A stretch of 64,000 nt of DNA from Planctomycetota bacterium (GTDB lineage Bacteria > Planctomycetota > UBA1135): positions 187,058-251,057 of the forward strand of contig SHNF01000017.1 of NCBI GenBank assembly GCA_004295085.1. The letters are read 5' to 3'. A model generated the notes under the pieces. That model did not search any database, was not told the origin of the DNA, and worked only from the letters and a program-made list of their open reading frames with translations. The position numbers and the translations under genes were made by a program. Below are positions 51,680 through 60,509 of the stretch, piece by piece. Position 1 is the stretch's first letter; each line of letters starts with the position of its first letter.

Positions 51680-53440
51680 ATGAGCCTTCCGTTCCAACCG
51701 CAAGAGGGTCCGGTCGACCTGTACGCCCTGCGCCACAGCGTCAGCCACGTCATGGCGGACGCGGTGCTGCGCCTGTTCCCGGGCGCGAAGGTGGCCATCG
51801 GGCCGCCGATCGAGCACGGCTTCTACTACGACTTCGAGCTGCCGCGCGCGCTGACGGAGGAGGACCTGCCGCGCATCGAGGAGGAGATGCGCAGCGTCCT
51901 GGACGAGGCCGGCGAGTTCCGCTGCATCGCGCTGGAGCGGAATGAAGCGCGCAAGAAGATCGCAGCCAGCGGCCAGACCTACAAGCTGGCCCTGCTGGAG
52001 GACATCCCGGAGGGAGAGAAGATCACCTTCTACGACCATGGCACCTGGACCGACCTGTGCGAGGGCCCGCACGTGCCGAGCGCCAAGGTGATCCCGCGGG
52101 ATGCCTTCAAGCTGCTGAGCGTGGCCGGCGCCTACTGGCGCGGGAATTCCGACAACACCATGCTGCAGCGGATCTACGGCACCGCCTGGTGGAGCAAGAA
52201 GGACCTCAAGCAGTACCTGGACTACCTGGAGGAGGTCGAGGCGCGCGATCACCGGCGCCTCGGCCGCGAGCTGGACCTGTTCTCGCTGCACAGCGAGTTC
52301 GGGGCCGGCCTGGTGTTCTGGCATCCCAAGCTCGGCTACGTCCGCCGCAAGCTGGAGGAATGGTGGTGGCAGCTCCATCTCGAGCGAGGCTACTGGCCGG
52401 TGTACACGCCGCACGTGGCCGGGGATCAGGTGTACCACACCTCGGGCCACCTCCAGAACTACGCGGACATGATCTGGAGCCCGATGGATGTGGACGGGAG
52501 GCCGCACCGGGTCAAGCCCATGAACTGTCCCGGCCACATCGCCATCTTCAACAGCCGCCGCCACAGCTTCCGCGACCTGCCGATCCGTTTCGCGGAACTG
52601 GGCACCGTGTACCGCTTCGAGCCCTCGGGCACCCTGCACGGCATGCTGCGCGTGCGCGGCTTCACCCAGGACGACGCCCACCTCTTCTGCCGCCCCGACC
52701 AGCTCGAGGACGAGATCGCGGGCGTGATCGATCTGGTGGACATCATCCTCCGGACCTTCGGCTACCGCTACACCGCCTACCTCGCCACCCGCCCGGAGAA
52801 GTACCTGGGCGCGGACGCGGTCTGGGAGCACGCGCAGCAGGCGCTCCGGGCGGCGGCGGAGCGCCGCGGGCTGGAGCTGGCCGTGGACGAAGGCGGAGGC
52901 GTGTTCTACGGCCCCAAGATCGACTTCAAGATCGAGGATGCGCTGGGACGCGAATGGCAGGGGCCCACCGTGCAGGTGGACTTCAACCTGCCCGAGCGCT
53001 TCGACCTGAAGTACAACGACTCCGGCAACGAGCTGAAGCGGCCGGTGATGGTGCACCGCGTCGTGCTGGGCAGCTTCGAGCGCTTCGTGGGCGGGCTGAT
53101 CGAGCACTTCGCCGCCTGGTGGCCGGTGTGGCTGCACGCCACGCCCGTCGTCGTGCTGCCGATCGCGCAGGAGCAGGTGCCGGCGGCGAAGCGGCTGTCG
53201 CAGCAGCTCGGCGCGGCCGGCTTCCACAGCCCGGTCGAAGCGGACGGGCCGCTGCGCAAGCGCATCCGCGACGCCGAGATCCAGAAGGTCCCGTACATGG
53301 CGGTGCTGGGCGGCCGCGAGGTCGAGCAGGGAGTGGTGAACCTGCGCACCCACGGCGTGGCCGAGCAGCGCACGCTCAAGCCGGAGGAACTGGCGTCGTA
53401 CCTGGCGCACAAGCGCGACAGCAAGGCCCTGGACTACTGA
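51680..53440 (+). CDS. thrS: Threonyl-tRNA synthetase lacking the TGS domain
   Basis: A 586-residue class II synthetase. It begins directly with the tRNA-editing/SAD part (LRHSVSHVMADAVLRLFPGA, and the following HTWTDLCEGPH-like segment GTWTDLCEGPHVPSAKVI). The catalytic core contains KPMNCPGHIAIF (zinc Cys), FAELGTVYRFEPSGTLHGML, GFTQDDAHLFCRPDQ and VMVHRVVLGSFERFVGGLIE. The anticodon-binding domain ends PYMAVLGGREVEQGVVNLRT. The N-terminal TGS domain of about 60 residues found in E. coli is missing. Start ATG 51680 has a good Shine-Dalgarno, so this is not truncation by mis-start. Confidence 0.94.
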   Translation: MSLPFQPQEGPVDLYALRHSVSHVMADAVLRLFPGAKVAIGPPIEHGFYYDFELPRALTEEDLPRIEEEMRSVLDEAGEFRCIALERNEARKKIAASGQTYKLALLEDIPEGEKITFYDHGTWTDLCEGPHVPSAKVIPRDAFKLLSVAGAYWRGNSDNTMLQRIYGTAWWSKKDLKQYLDYLEEVEARDHRRLGRELDLFSLHSEFGAGLVFWHPKLGYVRRKLEEWWWQLHLERGYWPVYTPHVAGDQVYHTSGHLQNYADMIWSPMDVDGRPHRVKPMNCPGHIAIFNSRRHSFRDLPIRFAELGTVYRFEPSGTLHGMLRVRGFTQDDAHLFCRPDQLEDEIAGVIDLVDIILRTFGYRYTAYLATRPEKYLGADAVWEHAQQALRAAAERRGLELAVDEGGGVFYGPKIDFKIEDALGREWQGPTVQVDFNLPERFDLKYNDSGNELKRPVMVHRVVLGSFERFVGGLIEHFAAWWPVWLHATPVVVLPIAQEQVPAAKRLSQQLGAAGFHSPVEADGPLRKRIRDAEIQKVPYMAVLGGREVEQGVVNLRTHGVAEQRTLKPEELASYLAHKRDSKALDY

Positions 53441-54186
53441 TGGCGGAGCTGCGCGGCAAGCGCGTGTGCATCACCGGCGCATCCAGCGGGATCGGCGCCG
53501 CCTGCGCCCGGGCTTTCGCCGCGGCCGGCGCCGAGCTGGTGCTGTGCGCGCGCCGCCGCGACCGGCTGCAGCAGGTCGTGGCGGGACTGGGCGCGCCGGC
53601 GCAGTCCATCGAGCTGGACGTGCGCGATCGCCCCTCGGTGGAGCGCGAGCTCGGCGGGCTGGAGGTGGACGTCCTGCTGAACAACGCCGGCCTGGCGCGC
53701 GGCCTGGCCCCGGTCCAGGAGGGCAGCCCGGACGACTGGGACGAGATGCTGGACACCAACGTGAAGGGGCTGCTGTACGTGACGCGGGCGCTCCTGCCCG
53801 GCCTCATCCGGCGCCAGGGCCACGTCCTCAACATCGGCTCGCTGGCAGGGCACGAGGTCTATCCCAAGGGCAACGTCTACTGCGCCAGCAAGCATGCGGT
53901 GCGCGCGCTGAACCACGGCCTGCGCCTCGATCTGCTCGGCACCGGCGTGCGCGTCAGCAGCGTGGACCCCGGCCTGGTGGGAGACACGGAGTTCAGCGCC
54001 GTGCGCTTCCATGGCGACCGTGAACGCGCGGCCTCGGTCTACCGCGGGCTGACGCCGCTCTCCGCTGCCGACGTCGCCGAGACCGTGCTGTGGGTGGCCA
54101 CGCGCCCCGCGCACGTGCTCGTCGCGGAAGTGCTGCTGCTGGCGACCGACCAGGCTTCCAGCACCCTCGTGCACCGGCGCACGTGA
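53440..54186 (+). CDS. Short-chain dehydrogenase/reductase (classical SDR)
   Basis: A 248-residue NAD(P)-dependent oxidoreductase. Cofactor motif ITGASSGIGAACARAF, with Arg residues after strand 2 (CARRRDRL) that favour NADP. Also DVLLNNAG, the catalytic Ser in LNIGSLAG, and YCASK (Tyr and Lys). It resembles the YdfG/serine-3-dehydrogenase subgroup (LRLDLLGTGVRVSSVDPGLV followed by TEFSAVRF). Substrate undetermined. Its ATG shares one base with the thrS stop, so the two are co-transcribed, with no obvious metabolic link. Confidence 0.9.
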   Translation: MAELRGKRVCITGASSGIGAACARAFAAAGAELVLCARRRDRLQQVVAGLGAPAQSIELDVRDRPSVERELGGLEVDVLLNNAGLARGLAPVQEGSPDDWDEMLDTNVKGLLYVTRALLPGLIRRQGHVLNIGSLAGHEVYPKGNVYCASKHAVRALNHGLRLDLLGTGVRVSSVDPGLVGDTEFSAVRFHGDRERAASVYRGLTPLSAADVAETVLWVATRPAHVLVAEVLLLATDQASSTLVHRRT

Positions 54187-54192
54187 ATCCGC

Positions 54193-55734
54193 TCAGCCCG
54201 GGGCGCGGCGCCGGGACGCCGGCGACGGCGGATCCCCGCGCTCGCGCAGGATGTTGGCGCTGGCGCGCAGCAGCGGCGGCAGCGGGCGGCCTTGCGAATC
54301 GCTGAGGCGCACGCCGAAGCGGGCCGCGGACAGGTCGTTGCGCAGCAGGATCACGAGGTCGTGCGGCCCCGGCGCGACGCTGAGCACGACGGCGTCGGTG
54401 TCGCCGCGGCGCACGCGCGGGCGGCGCGCCACCAGCGCCCCGTCCAGCCACAGGCTCCAGTCCTCCTGCAGCTGCAGCCAGGCGGTCAGCTCCACCGGCG
54501 GCCAGGCCGGATCCAGGGCCTCGTAGCGCAGGCGCGTGGCGAACAGCAGCCAGGCGGGCTTGGCGGAGGCATCGCGCAGCGACAGCAGCGGCGTGGGCGC
54601 GCCGGCGTCGAGCTGCAGGCGCCGCCAGGTCTGGCCGTTGAGCCTGGCGCCTTCCTCAGGGCGGAGCCGGGCCAGGTCCAGGGCGGTGTCCAGGGGGAAG
54701 GGGCCGGCGAACAGCCAGCTCGCGACATGCTCCACGCCGGGATCGGGTCCTGGCGGCTTGGGCGCCGCCGCCGCCGGGGCATCGCCCTGAGGCGTGACCG
54801 CGAGGCCGGGCTGGCGATACGCGCGTTGCAGGAACAGCAGCGCGAAGGAGGTGTTGATGACATCGCCCCAGGCGCCGTCCTGGTCGCGCTGGCGCAGCAG
54901 GAACTCGGCGCCTTCCTGGTACCAGTCGTACCGGCCGAAGCGCTCGATGCCGGCGAGGTCGCCGTAGCGCTCCAGCGCGTACAGGAGGTAATGGCCCCAG
55001 CCGTGGCTCAGCGGCGGGGACCGCTGCCCCTCCCACTGGGCCGCGTAGGCCTGCTCCACGGCCTGGCGCCGCTCGCGCACGCCGTCGAGCTGGGTGCGAA
55101 GCCTGGGCAGGAGCTCGGCGAACTCGTCCAGGATCGCCAGGCCGCCCAGGGTGGACACGGTCATGCTGTCGCTGGGGCCTCCGCCAGGCTGGTAGGGAAA
55201 GCCCTTCTGGCGGTTCTCCGCGGCCATGAGTCCGCCGAGGCAGCGGCACAGGCAGTCCTCCGGCACCTCCAGGCCGATCTGGCGGGCCGCCCGCAGGCCC
55301 AGCAGCGCGAACTGCGTGTTGCTGAGATCCGGAGCCCCGTCGGGATAAGCCCACAGGCCGTTGGCCCTCTGGTGGCGCAGCAGGTAGGCCAGCACGGAAC
55401 GCGCCGGCTGGTCCTCCGCCGCGGCGCCGATCTCGTGGAACAGCATGAGCTGCAGGCCGGCCGTGTACGTGCCGCTGGCCTGCGGCGGGTTGTGCTCGCG
55501 TGCGTAGGCCAGGATCGGCGCGAGCTCCGGCTCGGAGCGGGGCACGCCGGACTTGAGCAGCGCCAGCGCCGCCAGGTAGTGCGCCCCGGGCTGGTTGCCG
55601 ACGCCGCCGGCGCGCAGCTGCTGCAGCAGGGCCTCGGCGGCGCGGTCGACGGCGCGGTTCACGCGCTCCTCCAGGTCCGGGCCTTGCACTGACGCGAGCG
55701 CGGTGACCGCCAGGAGCAGGGAACCGGCGGGCAT
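54193..55734 (-). CDS. Exported alpha/alpha-toroid protein with C-terminal beta module (copy 2)
   Basis: A 513-residue protein with an N-terminal signal (MPAGSLLLAVTALASVQG). The region about 20-330 has prenyltransferase/squalene-cyclase-type helical repeats (ALLQQLRAGGVGNQPGAHYL, LSNTQFALLGLRAARQIGLE, GWGHYLLYALERYGDLAGIE, WYQEGAEFLLRQRDQDGAWG). The cyclase DxDD motif and farnesyltransferase zinc site are absent, so an enzyme role is not supported. The C-terminal 150 residues form a beta module with DWSLWLDGALVARRPRVRRG shared with the gene at 56347-57966. Last gene of a three-gene minus-strand operon. Confidence 0.75.
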   Translation of the reverse strand: MPAGSLLLAVTALASVQGPDLEERVNRAVDRAAEALLQQLRAGGVGNQPGAHYLAALALLKSGVPRSEPELAPILAYAREHNPPQASGTYTAGLQLMLFHEIGAAAEDQPARSVLAYLLRHQRANGLWAYPDGAPDLSNTQFALLGLRAARQIGLEVPEDCLCRCLGGLMAAENRQKGFPYQPGGGPSDSMTVSTLGGLAILDEFAELLPRLRTQLDGVRERRQAVEQAYAAQWEGQRSPPLSHGWGHYLLYALERYGDLAGIERFGRYDWYQEGAEFLLRQRDQDGAWGDVINTSFALLFLQRAYRQPGLAVTPQGDAPAAAAPKPPGPDPGVEHVASWLFAGPFPLDTALDLARLRPEEGARLNGQTWRRLQLDAGAPTPLLSLRDASAKPAWLLFATRLRYEALDPAWPPVELTAWLQLQEDWSLWLDGALVARRPRVRRGDTDAVVLSVAPGPHDLVILLRNDLSAARFGVRLSDSQGRPLPPLLRASANILRERGDPPSPASRRRAPG

Positions 55735-55768
55735 GTCGGGGTCTAGCGCCGGAGGCGCCGCCCGGTTG

Positions 55769-56350
55769 CTAGAAAAAGATGCCGGCCTGGATCTCCAGGG
55801 TCAGTCCGTAGATCGACTCGGTGGTGCTGACCTCCGTGCCCTCGTCGGTGTCGTGCAGATGGAAGTCCACGACCTGGCCTTCGTACAGGAAGCCGGCCTC
55901 CAGGCCGAAGTGGCGGCCGATCCAGGTGGCCAGGCCGCCGCCGACGCCGGCGCCGATCCCGTAGCTGAGGCCGTCTTCGGCGCTGCTGTCGAGGCCCGCG
56001 ACCGTGATCACGCCGGTGACGAAGGGCTGCACCGGCGAGGTCTCGAACAGGTAGTAGCGCAGGCCCGAGCGGTACTCGAGCGCGCGCACCTCCACGCCCG
56101 GCGAGTCATACACGCGGCGCAGGAGCGTGAACGTGGCCGAGGTGTCGGCCTGCAGGAAGCTCTCGGCCTGGATCCCGAAGCCGCTGGCGTCCAGGTCCAC
56201 GGCCCCGCCGCCCGGCACGGCGGGATCGTCACGGTCGGACTGCAAGGATTCCGCGGCCAGGCCGCGCACGCCGATGCCGGTGCGCTCGTGCACCGGGAAC
56301 GAGCCGGAAGCGGCGCAGCCGCACAGCAACAGCAGGGCCAGCGTCCTCAC
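55769..56350 (-). CDS. Outer-membrane beta-barrel-like lipoprotein
   Basis: A 193-residue protein with a lipoprotein-type signal VRTLALLLLCGC (Cys12 likely). The mature part alternates polar and hydrophobic residues in strand-length blocks and ends in an aromatic pair, as barrels do (YGIGAGVGGGLATWIGRHFG, LEAGFLYEGQVVDFHLH, SIYGLTLEIQAGIFF). An outer-membrane location is inferred. GTG 56350 overlaps the upstream toroid gene stop (GTGA); the second toroid gene starts 34 nt downstream. No specific family recognised. Confidence 0.7.
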   Translation of the reverse strand: MRTLALLLLCGCAASGSFPVHERTGIGVRGLAAESLQSDRDDPAVPGGGAVDLDASGFGIQAESFLQADTSATFTLLRRVYDSPGVEVRALEYRSGLRYYLFETSPVQPFVTGVITVAGLDSSAEDGLSYGIGAGVGGGLATWIGRHFGLEAGFLYEGQVVDFHLHDTDEGTEVSTTESIYGLTLEIQAGIFF

Positions 56351-57966
56351 TGCCGGGGCGCCGGCTGCGGACTGATGCGGATGCTGGCCGGCACGCGCTT
56401 GCCGAACGCGTCGGTCAGCCGGCAGCTGAACATGGAGCCGCCGGCCTCGTCCTCGACCAGCGCCAGCAGCAGGTGCTCGCCTGGGCCGAGCTGCACCGGG
56501 ACGCGCACGTCTTCGCGCAGCGGCGCGGACACGCGCTGGTCGAAGGCCAGCTGCTTGCCGTCCAGCCAGATGCTCCAGCCGTCGTCCAGCGCGAACCACA
56601 GGACGGCGCCGAAGGGCGGGTCGCCGGGGGCGGCGTCGCAGCTGATGTACGTGGCCAGCGCCCACAGCAACTGGTCGCCGCCGCGCTGCGTCAGGTCCTC
56701 CAGGTTGGTGGCGCCCTTCTCGTTGAGGACCACGCGCTCCCACTCGCGCTTGGCGACGCGGTTCTTCTCGCGCGGCACGGTCCGGGTCGGGTCCAGGGGC
56801 GGCTGCGCCAGCAGGCCGTTGCCGGCCGAGCCCTGCCAGGGGCCGGCCAGCATCCATTCGCGCACGTAGGGCACGTGCGCCTCGGGCTGCTCGAGCTTCT
56901 GCTCGCTGGCCTTGGAGGCGTCCAGCTTGCGGTACAGGAGGTCGAGCTCCTCGTCGTGGGTCACGGTGGCGCGGCGCAGGAACAGCAGCGCCCAGCACGT
57001 GTCGGACAGCGGGTGGCCGTCGCCCGGATCCCACACGCCGTTGGCGCGCTGTTCGTCCACCAGCCAGCGCGCGCCCTCCTGGTACCAGTCGTGCCCGCCG
57101 ATGGTGGCCTTGCCGCTCAGGCCGCCGTAGCGCTCCAGCGCGTACAGGTAGGCGTAGTGCCAGATGGGCGTCCAGGCGCGCAGCCCGCGTGCGTTGCCGC
57201 GCACCATGTAGTGCTGCTCCAGCCACTGCTCGGCGGCCTGCCGGTCCTTGGAGTGCTTGCGCAGCACCGCCTGCACCGAGGCGCGCTGCCCGCCGATCTC
57301 CTCCAGGATCTCCAGCCCGCTCAGCGATGCCGCAGTGATGCCGGCGGTGGGCTGGTCCGACCAGGTGTATCGGAAGCCGCCGCTCTCGTCCTGGAAGCGC
57401 CACAGATTGCGCGCCGCTTCCTCCACCACGGCCTCGGGGATCTCCAGGCCGAGCTGGTGCGCCGCGCGCAGCCCGAGCAGCGCGTACTGGCTGTTGCTCA
57501 TGTCCACGTGCCCGCCGGGGTAGTTCCACAGCCCGGCCACGCCTTCCCCGCCCATGGTGGACTGGATCCGCAGCAGGAACTCGAGGTCGCGGCGCGCCGC
57601 CTCCAGGCGGCCGGGGTCGTGCAGCGCCGCCAGCAGCATGAGGTGCGCGCTGGCGGCGTACGTGGTCTCGTAGCCGGCCCGATCGCAGTACGCCAGGGCG
57701 CGCAGCAAGGTCTCGTCGTTGCGGCGCATGCCGGACTTCACCAGGGTGTAGGCCACCAGCGCGCTGACGCCGCCGCCGTGGTTGCCGTAGCCGGGCCAGG
57801 AGCCGTCGCCGAGCTGCTCACGCCGCAGGTAGTCCACACCGCGGGCGATGGCGCGGTTCACCAGCGCCGGGAGGGGCGCTGGCTCCTCCTTGGCGGCAGG
57901 GGGCGGCGCGCCGTCCTGGGGCACGAGGGCGGCGGCAAGACGCAGGAGCAGCAGGAGGAGCGGCAA
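56347..57966 (-). CDS. Exported alpha/alpha-toroid protein with C-terminal beta module (copy 1)
   Basis: A 539-residue protein with signal MPLLLLLLRLAAALVPQDGA. Residues about 30-330 are prenyltransferase/squalene-oxidase-like repeats (RAIARGVDYLRREQLGDGSW, MSNSQYALLGLRAAHQLGLE, WHYAYLYALERYGGLSGKAT, WYQEGARWLVDEQRANGVWD). Such repeat proteins are frequent and uncharacterised in Planctomycetes. The C-terminal part (about 365-530) contains GWSIWLDGKQLAFDQRVSAP and LGPGEHLLLALVED, a PA14-like or jelly-roll-like look. First gene of the operon, coupled to the barrel gene by GTGA. Confidence 0.78.
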   Translation of the reverse strand: MPLLLLLLRLAAALVPQDGAPPPAAKEEPAPLPALVNRAIARGVDYLRREQLGDGSWPGYGNHGGGVSALVAYTLVKSGMRRNDETLLRALAYCDRAGYETTYAASAHLMLLAALHDPGRLEAARRDLEFLLRIQSTMGGEGVAGLWNYPGGHVDMSNSQYALLGLRAAHQLGLEIPEAVVEEAARNLWRFQDESGGFRYTWSDQPTAGITAASLSGLEILEEIGGQRASVQAVLRKHSKDRQAAEQWLEQHYMVRGNARGLRAWTPIWHYAYLYALERYGGLSGKATIGGHDWYQEGARWLVDEQRANGVWDPGDGHPLSDTCWALLFLRRATVTHDEELDLLYRKLDASKASEQKLEQPEAHVPYVREWMLAGPWQGSAGNGLLAQPPLDPTRTVPREKNRVAKREWERVVLNEKGATNLEDLTQRGGDQLLWALATYISCDAAPGDPPFGAVLWFALDDGWSIWLDGKQLAFDQRVSAPLREDVRVPVQLGPGEHLLLALVEDEAGGSMFSCRLTDAFGKRVPASIRISPQPAPRQ

Positions 57967-58039
57967 CGGAAGCCGGGCGCCGGTCTCCGCCAGGGTACGC
58001 CCGCGTCCACGGGCGTCGAGCCCTTATCCTGGTGCTGCA

Positions 58040-58558
58040 ATGTCTCTCGCCCTCGGCGCCCTGTACCGCGGCCGCGCGCTGGAAGAGGTGACGGCGGCCT
58101 GGAGCGAGCGCATGGCGCGGCTGGCGGAGCCGGCTCTCGCGCTCGAGACCTCGGCCGGAGCGGAGGGGCGGGTGGAACTGCACATCCGCACGCGCCGCGG
58201 CCGGCGCGTGCCGCACCGCCGCATGGGCGCGCTGGTGCGCATGGCGCTCGGCCCGGAACGCGAAGAGCTGGCCGAGATGTGGCTGCTGGAGCCCGCAGAC
58301 GCGCCGGTGGGCGCGCTGCGACTGCGCGGGGCCGACTGGGCCGAGTGCTTCGCCGCCATCGGCCAGTCGGACGCGCGCCAGGTGCGCCTGTGGAGCCCTC
58401 TGATCTGTCCGGCGGGCATCCGCGGCGGCCTGGCCCGGCGCGGGCGTGAGCACGGGCTGGAGCTGCGCGAGGCCGACTGCTGGGCGGTGCTGGCGGTGCC
58501 GCGGCGCAAGCCCGAGCCGCCGTTCCCCGCGCCCTGGCGCGGCAACTACGGCTGGTGA
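58040..58558 (+). CDS. Small protein of unknown function
   Basis: A 172-residue soluble protein with no signal peptide, rich in Arg, Ala, Glu and Leu (LGALYRGRALEEVTAAWSER, RVPHRRMGALVRMALGPERE). One Cys-containing segment (LWSPLICPAGIRGGLARRGR) and a Pro/Trp end (PWRGNYGW). No family or motif recognised. ATG 58040 is chosen; a TATCCT hexamer lies at 58025-58030. The stop overlaps the next gene by GTGA, so the pair is probably functionally linked. Confidence 0.65.
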   Translation: MSLALGALYRGRALEEVTAAWSERMARLAEPALALETSAGAEGRVELHIRTRRGRRVPHRRMGALVRMALGPEREELAEMWLLEPADAPVGALRLRGADWAECFAAIGQSDARQVRLWSPLICPAGIRGGLARRGREHGLELREADCWAVLAVPRRKPEPPFPAPWRGNYGW

Positions 58559-58995
58559 CGCGCATGACCAAGCCCTTGCCCACGCTCGAGTGGCTGCACG
58601 TGTGCGACTACGCGTTCCGCGACGAGCACGGCAAGCTGTGCCTGATCGGCCTGTTCGAGGCGCTGCACTCGCTGAAGCTGCCCGGATTCCTGCCGGTGTA
58701 CTGCGTCGCCATCGGCCTGACCGACGGGCAGGGCGAGTACAAGATCGGCCTGCAGATCCAGGCTCCCAGCGGCAAGACCATGGACCTGGCCCTGCCGCCC
58801 GTGGTGCTGAAGGACCGGCACGCCAAGGCCCGCGCCGTGATCCGCCTGGCCAGCATGCAGTTCGGCGAGTTCGGCCGCTACACCTTCCGCCTGAAGGTGG
58901 ACGATCAGCCGATGGACTACCCGGTGCACCTCGTGGACCATCTGGAAGCCAAGCCCGGCATCACGCCGGCTGCGCCCGAGACGCCGGTTAACTGA
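58555..58995 (+). CDS. DUF6941-like protein of unknown function
   Basis: A 146-residue protein whose N-terminal pattern (LEWLHVCDYAFRDEHGKLCL then IGLFEALHSLKLPGFLPVYC) resembles the DUF6941 family of small predicted beta-sandwich proteins: a cytosolic-looking domain beginning with a 'C-D-Y' block, then IGLF and a strand-rich body (GEYKIGLQIQAPSGKTMDLA, FGRYTFRLKVDDQP). The function of the family is not known to me. GTG 58555 gives the GTGA overlap; ATG 58564 is possible. Converges on the MocR gene. Confidence 0.65.
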   Translation: MTRMTKPLPTLEWLHVCDYAFRDEHGKLCLIGLFEALHSLKLPGFLPVYCVAIGLTDGQGEYKIGLQIQAPSGKTMDLALPPVVLKDRHAKARAVIRLASMQFGEFGRYTFRLKVDDQPMDYPVHLVDHLEAKPGITPAAPETPVN

Positions 58996-59010
58996 CCGCC
59001 GCGTGCACGC

Positions 59011-60399
59011 TCAGTACACGCCTTTCCAGCCCTGCGGCGCGCTGTGCAGCAGCTCCGCCAGTGCGCGCAGCCCGCGCTCCAGTCCGGCGTGCTCGCGCGG
59101 CGGGCCCAGGCACACCCGCACCGCCTGCGGCGGCCGCCCGCGGCCGGCATAGAAGGCTTCGGCGGGCGTGACGGCGACGCCGCGCGCGCGCGCCGCGGCG
59201 CACAGCGCTCCGCCCTGCCATTCCGCGGCCAGCGGCAGCCACAGGTGCAGCGCCTCCGGGCGGCTCTCGCGGCGCGTGCCCAGCCAGCGCGCGGCGATGG
59301 CCTGGCGCGCCGCCGCCTCCTCGCGCCGCGCCGCCGCCAAGGCCGCGGCCGTGCCGTCGCGCACCCACAGGGCCGCGATCTCGGCGCTGAGCGCCGGCGC
59401 GTGGAACACGCTGGCACGCACCGCGTCGCACAACGCCTGGTGGAAGGCACGCGGCGCGTGCAGCCAGGCGACGCGCAGTCCGCCGGCCAGCACCTTGGTG
59501 GCGCCGGCGATGTAGAAATGGCGTTCGGGCGCGGCCGCGCTCAGCGGCGCGGGCGCGCTCTCCAGCAGCGGCGTGTACGGGTCGTCCTCGATGATGGTGA
59601 GGCCGAGCTCGGCCGCCAGGGCCGCGATCTGGCTCCGGCGCGCCTCCGGCATCACGCGCGTGGTCGGGTTCTGCAGCGTCGGCACGGTGTAGAGCGCCGC
59701 GGCGCGCTCCTCGCGCGCCGCCGCGGCCAGCCCGCCCGGCCTGAGGCCCAGCTCGTCCATGGGCAGGCCGCGCAGGCGCAGGCGCAGGAACTCGGCCGCG
59801 GCCGCCAGCCCCGGGAAGCACAGTTCCTCGGTGAGCACCGTGTCGCCGGGCCGGGTCAGCACGGCCAGGGACAGCAGCAAGGCGTGCTGGCTGCCGCTGG
59901 TGACGAACACCTGCGCGGGGTCCGCGGGGAAGCGCAGGCGGCGCATCCATTCCGCCCCGGCCTCGCGCGCGCGCGCCGAGCCCGGGTGCGGCTGGATGTC
60001 CAGCAGGCGCAATTCGGCGGCGTGCGCCTGCAGGTGCGCCAGCGCGGCCGCCAGCGCCGCGGCGTCGGCGGGAACCGCCGGCGGGAAGTTCATGCTGAGG
60101 TCCACGACGCTGTCCGGCGCGGCCGCAGCAAAGCCAAAAGGCGGGCCTTCCGGCCGGCCGGCCACCACGAAGGTGCCGCGACCGACCTCGCCGCGCGTCA
60201 GGCCGCGCTTGCGCGCCTCGAGGTAGGCACGGGTGACCGTGCCCACGGTGACGCGCAGGCGCCGCGCCAGGTCGCGGTGCGTGGGCAGTCGCACGCCGTC
60301 CGCCAGCCGCCCCTGGCGGATGTCCGCTGACAGGGAGCGGACCAGGGACAGGTACAGCGGGCCGTTGTTGCGCTCGAGTTGCGGAGTCCAATCCACCAT
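59011..60399 (-). CDS. MocR-type transcriptional regulator (GntR HTH fused to aminotransferase fold)
   Basis: A 462-residue chimera. Residues 1-75 are a GntR winged helix (LSADIRQGRLADGVRLPTHR, DLARRLRVTVGTVTRAYLEA). The rest is a fold-type I PLP aminotransferase-like domain with VTSGSQHALLLSLAVL, PTLQNPTTRVMP, EDDPYTPLL and the PLP lysine in YIAGATKVLAGGLRVAW. MocR proteins use PLP or a PLP adduct as effector and often control pyridoxal or amino-acid genes next door. The divergent neighbour here is a peptidase. GACAA-type repeats lie directly upstream of its start. Confidence 0.88.
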   Translation of the reverse strand: MVDWTPQLERNNGPLYLSLVRSLSADIRQGRLADGVRLPTHRDLARRLRVTVGTVTRAYLEARKRGLTRGEVGRGTFVVAGRPEGPPFGFAAAAPDSVVDLSMNFPPAVPADAAALAAALAHLQAHAAELRLLDIQPHPGSARAREAGAEWMRRLRFPADPAQVFVTSGSQHALLLSLAVLTRPGDTVLTEELCFPGLAAAAEFLRLRLRGLPMDELGLRPGGLAAAAREERAAALYTVPTLQNPTTRVMPEARRSQIAALAAELGLTIIEDDPYTPLLESAPAPLSAAAPERHFYIAGATKVLAGGLRVAWLHAPRAFHQALCDAVRASVFHAPALSAEIAALWVRDGTAAALAAARREEAAARQAIAARWLGTRRESRPEALHLWLPLAAEWQGGALCAAARARGVAVTPAEAFYAGRGRPPQAVRVCLGPPREHAGLERGLRALAELLHSAPQGWKGVY

Positions 60400-60415
60400 G
60401 GCAGTGACTGTAGCG

Positions 60416-60468
60416 GTGACAAGTAATGGGACAATTCGTCCTGCCTACGAGAAATTGTGTTGTTTGTC
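60416..60468. promoter_or_regulatory. Possible MocR operator: direct and inverted GACAA repeats
   Basis: An AT-rich patch between the MocR gene and the S41 peptidase gene. GTGACAA (60416-60422) and GGGACAA (60428-60434) repeat directly; TTGTG (60455-60459) and TTGTC (60464-60468) are inverted copies. MocR-family operators typically combine direct and inverted repeats, so this is a plausible shared control site. Confidence 0.4.
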
Positions 60469-60509
60469 GCAGAAACCTTGCGTAATCCGGCGCGCCACCC
60501 GATCCCGCC

